The notes below the pieces were generated by a model. It searched no databases. It was not told where the DNA came from and worked only from the letters and a program-made list of their open reading frames with translations. A program made the translations under genes and the position numbers. Positions 1-5,701 of a stretch of 7,651 bases of DNA are shown piece after piece; the first letter of the stretch is position 1; the number at the start of each line of letters is the position of its first letter. The DNA comes from Spirochaetaceae bacterium (GTDB lineage Bacteria; Spirochaetota; Spirochaetia; SZUA-6; Bin103), in the NCBI GenBank assembly GCA_028820215.1, contig JAPPKD010000288.1:1-7651 (forward strand), given 5' to 3'.

Positions 1-109
1 GAGCCGAGTAAGACGGCGGTGCCGGCGTGCGCCGGGCCGTCCGTCGGAAAGGCGCCAAACTGGAACCGCGCAATAAACCCGGGTGCCCGGTGGGTTCATT
101 TTTGGGACG

Positions 110-139
110 GCCCCCCCCCCCGCGCCGGGGGGGGGGGGC
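110..139. repeat. C11/G12 homopolymer inverted repeat (perfect hairpin)
   Basis: Eleven consecutive C (111-121), a GCGCC spacer (122-126) and twelve consecutive G (127-138) form a perfect palindrome. Pairing C111-C121 with G138-G128, plus G110 with C139, gives a 12-bp all-GC stem with a 6-nt loop. A short palindrome-like GC stretch (CGGGCCCGG) follows directly. No T-run follows on either strand, so it does not look like an intrinsic terminator. Homopolymers of this length slip readily during replication, so the tract could vary in length between cells. They are also a common place for sequencing or assembly errors, so the exact counts are uncertain. Confidence 0.8.
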
Positions 140-280
140 GGGCCCGGCGCCCGGCGGCTGTTTCTGGTAGTCCGTTTCCGGGACGGTGTCAAGCAATCCG
201 TCCCATCCCCATCTCTTCCACCGTCTGCCGCGGCTGGGTGGGTGCGGCGGCGCTGCCCGGCTGCTGCAGATACCGCGCGG

Positions 281-304
281 CCGCGAACCCGCGAACCCGC
301 GAAC
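281..304 (+). repeat. Three tandem copies of an 8-bp unit (CCGCGAAC)
   Basis: The unit CCGCGAAC occurs three times head to tail without mismatch at 281-288, 289-296 and 297-304, followed by a partial GCG. It lies in non-coding DNA about 190 bp before the phosphorylase start. Eight base pairs is not a multiple of three, so a change in copy number would not preserve a reading frame, which fits a non-coding location. It may be a simple slippage product or a cluster of protein-binding sites. Nothing in the sequence decides between these. Confidence 0.75.
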
Positions 305-397
305 GCGATGCCGTACCCGGTCCGGCGGCGGAAGGGCGGTGGCCTTGCCGCCCCGACTGCCCGCGACTCCCGGAACGGCTGGCGCCCGGCGCCGCGG

Positions 398-403
398 TAT
401 CAT
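398..403 (+). promoter_or_regulatory. Weak candidate -10 element upstream of the phosphorylase gene
   Basis: TATCAT matches the sigma-70 -10 consensus at five of six positions and lies in a small AT-richer island (398-408) within otherwise GC-rich DNA, 90 bp before the GTG at 493. No recognisable -35 hexamer lies 16-18 bp upstream. It is listed only because it is the best -10-like element between the window start and the phosphorylase gene. Confidence 0.2.
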
Positions 404-492
404 AGAGTGCAGGGTGTTGTGATGCTGGCTGTTGCAGCGGTCCTTGGCGCGCCCGGCCGTCGGAGCGCCGGCGGCGAAGGTGGCCCGTCACC

Positions 493-2373
493 GTGAAGTT
501 TCCGCCCCGACTGGAGGCGAATCTGCGCCATCTGTACGGCCCGCGGGCCGTCGGCGCGCTCGCGGAACTGGGCGAGTTGTGGCTGCGCCACGGCCTGGAC
601 GTGGGAGCGCGCGAAGACGCGTCGGCGGCACCGCCGGGAGCGGTGCGCATGCCCGACGCAGGCGACATCGCCATGATCGCGTACGCCGATTCGATCCGCG
701 GCGCCGACGGGTCGCCGCTGGCCGCGCTGCGGCGCTTCGTGCGGCGCTACCTGTCGGGGGGATCGATCAACACGCTGCACCTGCTGCCGTTCTTCCCGTG
801 GGACACCGACCGCGGCTTCTCGGTGCAGGACTACCGCGCGGTGGACCCGCGCAACGGCACCTGGGAGGATATCGAGGCGCTGGCCGGCGAATTCGCCCAC
901 CTGATGGCCGACCTGGTGATCAACCACGCTTCGCTCGACAACCCGCTGGTGCAGGGGGCGCTGACCGGCGATCCGCTCTACCGGGACTTCGTAATCCGTT
1001 ATGACGACGGCGAGCAACCCGATGCGGCCGCGCTCGCGGCGCTCACCCGGCCGCGGCCGGACCCGGTATTGACGCGTTACTACCTGGTGGCCACCGGTGG
1101 CCACACGCGGGCGACGTTCGATCCGCCGACCGCCGAAGGGGCGCAGGGCAATGAGACGCCCGTCCATGGCGGCGGCTGGGTATGGACCACGTTCTCGCGC
1201 CCACCCAACGCGGATGGCAGCGCGGCCACCCGGCAGGTCGACCTCAACTTTCGCAACCCACGCGTGCTGCTGGAGATGCTGGAGGTGCTGCTGTGCTATC
1301 GCGGGCACGGCGCCGACTGGGTGCGGCTCGACGCCGCCGGCTACATGTGGAAGGAGCTCGGCACCGCGAGCATTCACCATCCCAACACCCACCGGCTGCT
1401 GCAGGTGCTGCGCGATGCGCTGGCGGGGCGAGCGGACCTGGTAAGCGTGGCCGAAGTGAACGAGCCGCAGGACACCATTCTGCCCTACCTGGGCAGCGCG
1501 GAAGCGGGAGTGGAGAGCGACTTGGTATACCAGTTCGCACACTTTCCGCTGGCGGTGCACGCACTCCTGTCGGGCGACGCGAGCCACTACAAGCGCTGGC
1601 TCGGCACCCTGGAGCCGTTCGGGGGCCGGCAGTTCATTACGGTGTACGGGAGCCACGATGGCATGGGCCGCAAGCCGGTGCTCGGCCTGCTGCCCGACGC
1701 CGACCTGGAACGCATGGTGCGGGACATGGTCGCCGGCCACGGCGCGCTACCCAACTACTCCAGGCAGCCGGGCGGCGGCCGCATCATCTACGAGTTGTGC
1801 GCCACTCCGTGGAGCCTGATCAACCGCGCGGACGCCGATGAGCCGCTGCAGCTCCAGGTGGACCGCTACGTGGCGTGCGCCGCACTCGGCCTGACCCTGC
1901 GCGGCGGGCCGGCGTTCTACATCAACGGCCTGCTGGGCGTTCCCAACCGGCTCGACCCCGACCACCTGGACGAGAACCGCTCGATCAACCGCGAGCAGTT
2001 CGACGAGGCGGCACTGTGCGCCGAACTGGACGACCGCGGAGGCCGGATGCGACAGGTGCTGGAGCGGCTCCTGCGCCTGATCGCGGTGCGCGCGGGCGAG
2101 GTGGCGTTCGCCCCCGGCGGACCACCCCTGCAGGTGCTCGACACGCCGCCTGCCGCGGTGGCGCTGGTCGCGGACGGCGGCGCGCGCCGCGTGGTTGCTT
2201 TGACCAGCGTGTCCGCGGCCGCGCAGCGGGTTGCGCTGGACGCCGCCCTGTTCTCGGGCCGTAGCGCGGTGGTCGAGCTCATCACCGGCGGTACACCGGC
2301 GCGTCCGACCGGAGCGACGTGGGAACTGACGCTCGGTCCCTACGAGGTCCAGTGGCTGGCGGGCGCCCGGTAG
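493..2373 (+). CDS. GH13 subfamily 18 sugar phosphorylase (sucrose/glucosylglycerate phosphorylase-like)
   Basis: A 626-residue protein of the GH13_18 alpha-glucoside phosphorylase group. These cytosolic enzymes use inorganic phosphate to split sucrose, sucrose 6'-phosphate or glucosylglycerate, releasing alpha-glucose 1-phosphate. The (beta/alpha)8 barrel signatures are in order: region I ADLVINHAS (139-147), nucleophile Asp280 in DWVRLDAAGY, acid/base Glu321 in SVAEVNEP, and transition-state stabiliser Asp389 in GSHDGMG. NRSINRE (495-501), before the C-terminal beta domain, is also typical. An N-terminal helical stretch with LYGPRA (14-19) and the NEP-type acid/base region resemble the glucosylglycerate phosphorylase (YcjM-like) branch more than classic sucrose phosphorylase. 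No signal peptide is seen. The GTG start is chosen because the conserved N-terminal helix begins a few residues after it; an AAGG (477-480) lies 12 nt upstream, a weak ribosome site. Acceptor-side segments (GRKP 392-395; IIYELC 431-436) differ from the usual GLRP and SPYELN, so the substrate is uncertain. Family confidence is high, substrate confidence low. Confidence 0.9.
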   Translation: MKFPPRLEANLRHLYGPRAVGALAELGELWLRHGLDVGAREDASAAPPGAVRMPDAGDIAMIAYADSIRGADGSPLAALRRFVRRYLSGGSINTLHLLPFFPWDTDRGFSVQDYRAVDPRNGTWEDIEALAGEFAHLMADLVINHASLDNPLVQGALTGDPLYRDFVIRYDDGEQPDAAALAALTRPRPDPVLTRYYLVATGGHTRATFDPPTAEGAQGNETPVHGGGWVWTTFSRPPNADGSAATRQVDLNFRNPRVLLEMLEVLLCYRGHGADWVRLDAAGYMWKELGTASIHHPNTHRLLQVLRDALAGRADLVSVAEVNEPQDTILPYLGSAEAGVESDLVYQFAHFPLAVHALLSGDASHYKRWLGTLEPFGGRQFITVYGSHDGMGRKPVLGLLPDADLERMVRDMVAGHGALPNYSRQPGGGRIIYELCATPWSLINRADADEPLQLQVDRYVACAALGLTLRGGPAFYINGLLGVPNRLDPDHLDENRSINREQFDEAALCAELDDRGGRMRQVLERLLRLIAVRAGEVAFAPGGPPLQVLDTPPAAVALVADGGARRVVALTSVSAAAQRVALDAALFSGRSAVVELITGGTPARPTGATWELTLGPYEVQWLAGAR

Positions 2374-2392
2374 AGTAGACCGAGGACCTCGT
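2342..2392. repeat. 9-bp inverted repeat spanning the end of the phosphorylase gene
   Basis: ACGAGGTCC at 2342-2350 and its exact reverse complement GGACCTCGT at 2384-2392 flank the phosphorylase stop codon. The 33-nt loop itself contains the palindrome GGGCGCCC. It could fold at the 3' end of the phosphorylase mRNA, but no T-run follows, so it is not a typical intrinsic terminator. The right arm lies inside the PAS-domain relic on the minus strand. Confidence 0.45.
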
Positions 2393-2441
2393 GCTCGCGG
2401 TAGCCGGTGGCCTGCTCGGCGGAGCGATTGAACCGGGGCTC
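2379..2441 (-). pseudogene. Relic of a PAS sensory domain
   Basis: Read on the minus strand, this spacer encodes FNRSAEQATGYREHEVLG (2432 down to 2379). It matches the core of a PAS domain, commonly written as N-x-A-A-E-x-x-T-G-Y-x-x-x-E-V-L-G, where sensor kinases and NtrC-type activators bind ligands or cofactors. The match is lost after the Gly at 2379-2381, about six bases from the phosphorylase stop codon. On the upstream side it fades within a glycine-rich run (2442-2453). No kinase, output domain or start codon with a ribosome site accompanies it; the rest of the open minus-strand frame is antisense to the binding-protein gene. The likeliest reading is a leftover of a signalling gene truncated at both ends, possibly by the rearrangement that placed the phosphorylase beside the transporter. 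A chance resemblance in an 18-residue stretch is not excluded. Confidence 0.55.
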
Positions 2442-2568
2442 GCCGCCGCCGCCGTGCTCGCTCGACAGCAGGTCCGGTGGTGGCACGTGTTGCGCTCTCG
2501 GGCACATGGGAGCGGGTGAGGCCGGGGGGCGGGCTCGCGCAACGCGCCGAGCGCGCCCGCCGGAGCGT

Positions 2569-2597
2569 TTGCCCTCGCGGTGGGACAGGTATAGAAT
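2569..2597 (+). promoter_or_regulatory. Sigma-70-type promoter of the transporter operon
   Basis: TTGCCC (2569-2574, four of six matches to TTGACA) and TAGAAT (2592-2597, five of six matches to TATAAT) are separated by an ideal 17 bp. This is the clearest AT-richer patch in the spacer. Transcription would begin near 2604, leaving a leader of about 27 nt that contains the ribosome site. The ATG at 2604 would then lie at the very 5' end of the transcript, which supports the downstream start at 2631 for the binding protein. No clear operator was recognised next to it. Confidence 0.6.
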
Positions 2598-2616
2598 CGA
2601 CTCATGCGATATATCC

Positions 2617-2625
2617 AAAGGAGGG
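2617..2625 (+). promoter_or_regulatory. Strong Shine-Dalgarno deciding the binding-protein start
   Basis: AAAGGAGGG contains the full AGGAGG core (2619-2624), 6 nt before the ATG at 2631 and 9 nt before the next ATG at 2634. It lies downstream of the in-frame ATG at 2604 and so rules against that start. It is the best ribosome-binding site in the window, in keeping with the high expression usual for periplasmic binding proteins. Confidence 0.85.
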
Positions 2626-2630
2626 ATACG

Positions 2631-4643
2631 ATGATGAGACAACACCTCTTGCCCCTGACAGTGGCGTTGGCGGTGATCGCCAGTGGCGTGGCACTCGCCG
2701 GCGGAGCCGAGGAGCAGAGCGGCGCCGGCGGCGCCGGCAGTGCACCGGCGGATGCCATGCCGGACATGCTCGACGGACCGCGGATCTGGGCAACGCTGGC
2801 GGCGTACGAGGCCGACACCGGCAACCGCATCTCCACGATCAGCGAGTCGCCGATGCTGGCGGCGCGGGTCAGCGCCGGAGAGCTGCCGGCGGTTGAGGAG
2901 CGCGTCTCCGAGGAGCCGATGGTGGTGCAGCCCTACGCCGAGATCGGGCGCTACGGCGGCACCCTGCGCGGCAAGTCGGTACGCCCCGCCGGCGACAACG
3001 ACATCGAGTTCATGCGCGGGCAGCCGATGCTGCGCGTATCGCCGGACCTGACCGACCTGCTGCCCAACATCGCCAAGGGTTGGGAGTTCAACGCCGACAA
3101 GACCAGCCTGACCGTGTACCTGCGCTCCGGCGCGCGCTGGAGCGACGGCGCCCCGTTCACCACGGACGACATCATGTTCTGGTACGAGGACATGATCCTG
3201 AACGACCAGATCAGCCCGTCCAAGCCGGGCTGGATGGTGCTGGACGGCGAGTTGATCGGCGCCACCAAGGTCGACGACACCACGGTCCGGTTCGACTTCA
3301 ACAAGCCCTATCCGCCGATGCTCAGCGTGCTGGCGACCCTGATCAACACGCCGGTGTTCGCACCCGCCCACTACGTCTCGCGCTGGCATATCGACCACAA
3401 CGAGGACGCGGAAGCGCTCGCCAAGGAGGAAGGGTTCGACAACTGGTGGAGCGCCTTCCTGTTCCACAACCCGACCCGCCTCGGGGCGCGCAAGGAAGCC
3501 GAGTTGCCGGTAATGAACACCTGGATGCTGGAGCGCGTCGACAGCTCCAACAACCGCTACTTCGTGCGCAATCCCTACTACTGGAAGATCGATACCGCCG
3601 GCAACCAGCTCCCCTACATCGACGAGCACATCGCGGTGTTCGTGGAGGACGTGGAGGTGCTGGTGCTGAAGGAGATCGCCGGCGAGATCGACTACTCCGG
3701 TACCTGGCACCGCATGGATAATGTGCCGCTGTACCGGGAGAACGAGGCGGACGGCGGCTTCCGCGTGCTGGTGTGGCGCGCACCGCGCAACACCCATCCG
3801 ATCATCCTGAACTCGCTGCACAAGGACCCGGTGCTGCGCGACATCTTCAACGACATCCGCTTCCGGCAGGCGCTGTCGCTGAGCGTCAACCGGGACGAGT
3901 TGAACGAGACGTTCTTCTTCGGGCTGGCGACGCCGCGCAACTACCACGTGGCGCCGTTCAGCAGCCTGTTCGAGCAGTGGATGGCGGACTACTTCATCGA
4001 GTACGACCCCGACCGCGCCAACGGCCTGCTGGACGAGATGGGGCTACAGTGGGATGGCGACCGCAAGTACCGGCTGCGCCCCGACGGCGAGCCGCTGACC
4101 CTGGTGATCGACCACATCAAGCGCGCCGCGCGCGACGCGGCCGTGTTCAAGGACTACTTCGAGGCACTCGGCATCCGTACCATCATCAAGGAGGAGGAGC
4201 CGTCGCTGATCAACGCCCGCCGCCGCGCCAACGAGCACGACCTGGTGTGGCGCGAAAAGGCGGAGGTGAACGAGATGAACATGCGCACGCGGTTCGGCGG
4301 GCCGTTCGCCTTTCCCACCTTCGATACCCACGTGCCGTGGTACCAGTGGCACATCAGCGGCGGACAAGAGGGCATGGAGCCGCCCGACGACGTACAGGAT
4401 CTATTCCGCCTGGTGGAGGAGTGGCTGACCACGGAGCCCAACAGCGATGCTTACGTGGAACTGGGCAAGCAGATCCTGGAGATCAACACGCGCAACCTGT
4501 GGACCATCACCGCGCTCGGCATGGAGCCCTACCCGGTGATCTTCAAGGATACCCTGCGCAATACTCCGGAGCAGGCGTTGTGGGACTGGCCCTACCGGTT
4601 CTGGATGCCGTACATGCCGGAGCAGTGGTTCTACACCGAGTAG
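2631..4643 (+). CDS. Family-5 extracellular solute-binding protein of an ABC importer (DppA/OppA-like)
   Basis: A 670-residue periplasmic receptor that would deliver its ligand to the two permeases encoded downstream. Residues 1-23 form a Sec signal peptide (charged start, hydrophobic core, ALA|GG cleavage). No lipobox Cys is present, so it should be soluble. A Gly/Ala/Glu-rich linker (24-44) follows, then a subfamily-specific segment with SPMLAARVSAGELP. The family-5 fold starts at RYGGTL (about 107-112). Family hallmarks are KGWEFNADKTSLTVYLRSG and SDGAPFTTDD (149-180), RNPYYWK (313-319), FRQALSLSVNRDEL (about 411-424) and YDPDRANGLLDEMG (458-471). It is longer than classic peptide-binding proteins (about 500-550 residues), as in the extended group whose members often sit beside carbohydrate genes. 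Start 2631 is chosen from the Shine-Dalgarno and signal-peptide length. Family-5 proteins bind peptides, oligosaccharides, nickel and other solutes. The ligand cannot be read from sequence; the nearby phosphorylase makes a glucoside possible but unproven. Confidence 0.93.
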   Translation: MMRQHLLPLTVALAVIASGVALAGGAEEQSGAGGAGSAPADAMPDMLDGPRIWATLAAYEADTGNRISTISESPMLAARVSAGELPAVEERVSEEPMVVQPYAEIGRYGGTLRGKSVRPAGDNDIEFMRGQPMLRVSPDLTDLLPNIAKGWEFNADKTSLTVYLRSGARWSDGAPFTTDDIMFWYEDMILNDQISPSKPGWMVLDGELIGATKVDDTTVRFDFNKPYPPMLSVLATLINTPVFAPAHYVSRWHIDHNEDAEALAKEEGFDNWWSAFLFHNPTRLGARKEAELPVMNTWMLERVDSSNNRYFVRNPYYWKIDTAGNQLPYIDEHIAVFVEDVEVLVLKEIAGEIDYSGTWHRMDNVPLYRENEADGGFRVLVWRAPRNTHPIILNSLHKDPVLRDIFNDIRFRQALSLSVNRDELNETFFFGLATPRNYHVAPFSSLFEQWMADYFIEYDPDRANGLLDEMGLQWDGDRKYRLRPDGEPLTLVIDHIKRAARDAAVFKDYFEALGIRTIIKEEEPSLINARRRANEHDLVWREKAEVNEMNMRTRFGGPFAFPTFDTHVPWYQWHISGGQEGMEPPDDVQDLFRLVEEWLTTEPNSDAYVELGKQILEINTRNLWTITALGMEPYPVIFKDTLRNTPEQALWDWPYRFWMPYMPEQWFYTE

Positions 4644-4663
4644 CGCCGGCCTGATCTGTCGGG

Positions 4664-4692
4664 GCGGGGTGGGGCGCCGGCCTCCACCCCGC
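4664..4692 (+). promoter_or_regulatory. Strong intercistronic hairpin between binding protein and permease
   Basis: GCGGGGTGGGG (4664-4674) pairs with CTCCACCCCGC (4682-4692): eleven base pairs including one G-U, closing a 7-nt loop. It lies in the 59-nt spacer and ends 10 nt before the permease ATG. No T-run follows, so full termination is unlikely. Hairpins at this place in binding-protein-dependent operons often protect the upstream message from 3' decay and so lower permease levels relative to the receptor. That role is inferred here. Because the permease start has no visible Shine-Dalgarno, the hairpin could also affect its translation. Confidence 0.55.
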
Positions 4693-4702
4693 GCTGCGCC
4701 GC

Positions 4703-5701
4703 ATGGTTGAATACATCGCCCGCCGCGGGTTGTTCACGCTCCTGTTGCTCGCTCTGGTGTCGGTGGTGTCGTTCGTGATCATCCAGCTTCCGCCCGGCGA
4801 CTACCTGTCCACCTATATCATGGCACTGCAGGAGCAGGGGGAGGACGTCTCGGAGGCGCAGATCGAGACGCTGCGCGCCCACTACGGCCTGGGCCTGCCA
4901 ATCTACGTGCAGTACTTCAAGTGGATGTGGGGAGTGCTGCGCGGCAATTTCGGCGTCTCGTTCGAGTGGAACGTGCCGGTGGCGGCCCTGATCGGCGAGC
5001 GGCTGGCGCTGACCTTGACCATCGCGGTGGCCACGCTGGTATTCACCTATCTGCTGGCGATACCGATCGGCATCTACTCCGCCACCCACCAGTACTCGGT
5101 GGGCGACTACACGTTCACCACGGTCGGCTTCATCGGCTTGGCCACGCCCAACTTCCTGTTGGCGTTGATCCTGATGTTCCTGTTCTTCAAGTACCTCGGC
5201 CTGAGCGTGGGCGGCCTGTTCTCGCCGGAGTACCTGGGCGAGCCGTGGTCGGCAGGCAAGGTGCTCGACCTGATCCGCCATCTGCCGATTCCGATCATCG
5301 TAGTGGGGACAGCGGGGACGGCAGCGGTCATTCGCATCATGCGCGGCTCGCTGCTGGACGAACTGGGACGGCAATACGTGATCACGGCGCGCGCCAAGGG
5401 GCTGAAGGAGGGCTCGCTGCTGTTCAAGTACCCGGTGCGAGTGGCCGTGAACCCGATCGTCAGCACGGTAGGCTGGGCGCTCCCGAGCACCATATCCGGG
5501 GCGACCATCACCGCCATCGTGCTCAGCCTGCCCACCGCCGGGCCGCTGCTGCTGCGCTCGCTGCGGTCGCAGGACATGTACCTGGCGGCCAGCATCGTGA
5601 TGATGCTGAGCGCCATGACCATCCTCGGCACCTTCGTCTCCGACCTGCTGCTCGCCTGGGTGGACCCTCGTATCCGCTTCGAGCGCAGCCGGACCTCATG
5701 A
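4703..5701 (+). CDS. ABC importer inner-membrane permease, DppB/OppB type
   Basis: A 332-residue permease of the binding-protein-dependent transport family (BPD_transp_1), forming half of the transmembrane channel. It has an N-terminal helix (about 9-29), a periplasmic loop with HYGLGLPIYVQYFKW (60-74) and GNFGVSF (81-87), then a core of five predicted helices (about 100-126, 136-162, 193-213, 258-280, 297-319). The cytoplasmic EAA loop that contacts the ATPase is about residues 224-252 (QYVITARAKGLKEG then PVRVAVNPI). The C-terminus carries the usual DPRIR (321-325). Length is normal for the family (about 310-340). The ATG start fits because first-helix proteins of this type begin with a short M-x-x-Y-I-x-R-R segment, as here. 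There is no recognisable Shine-Dalgarno. It follows the binding-protein gene by 59 nt and overlaps the next permease gene by 4 nt. Confidence 0.94.
   Translation: MVEYIARRGLFTLLLLALVSVVSFVIIQLPPGDYLSTYIMALQEQGEDVSEAQIETLRAHYGLGLPIYVQYFKWMWGVLRGNFGVSFEWNVPVAALIGERLALTLTIAVATLVFTYLLAIPIGIYSATHQYSVGDYTFTTVGFIGLATPNFLLALILMFLFFKYLGLSVGGLFSPEYLGEPWSAGKVLDLIRHLPIPIIVVGTAGTAAVIRIMRGSLLDELGRQYVITARAKGLKEGSLLFKYPVRVAVNPIVSTVGWALPSTISGATITAIVLSLPTAGPLLLRSLRSQDMYLAASIVMMLSAMTILGTFVSDLLLAWVDPRIRFERSRTS

Larger units (their letters stand above)
1..492. other. GC-rich stretch without a convincing gene
   Basis: No open frame here resembles a known protein. The forward frames are proline-, arginine- and glycine-rich low-complexity translations typical of chance frames in GC-rich DNA. 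The stretch contains the C11/G12 inverted repeat, a short tandem repeat and a weak -10-like element, each listed separately. The last 24 codons of one forward frame run into the start of the phosphorylase gene with a GTGA overlap. The region presumably includes the upstream control region of that gene. I cannot tell what gene, if any, lies to the left of the window. Confidence 0.6.

Noticed and set aside
105..145. The C11/G12 hairpin as an intrinsic terminator
   Set aside because: No T-run follows the stem on either strand. The short T-run at 99-103 lies before the stem on the plus strand and would read as A on the other.
83..496. 137-codon forward frame containing the homopolymer tract
   Set aside because: It is low-complexity (Pro, Gly, Arg, Ala), has no family resemblance and begins at a GTG without a ribosome site. 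Only its last 24 codons are kept, as a speculative leader.
400..1740. 446-codon minus-strand open frame
   Set aside because: It is antisense to the well-supported phosphorylase gene. Long antisense frames are common in GC-rich DNA, and its translation shows no recognisable domain.
2604..2630. Upstream ATG as the binding-protein start
   Set aside because: It lies upstream of the strong Shine-Dalgarno and at the predicted transcription start. It would also add a charged segment before the signal peptide.
2340..3947. 535-codon minus-strand open frame across the spacer and the binding-protein gene
   Set aside because: Most of it is antisense to the binding-protein gene and resembles nothing. 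Only the spacer part at its end shows a PAS-like stretch, recorded separately as a relic.
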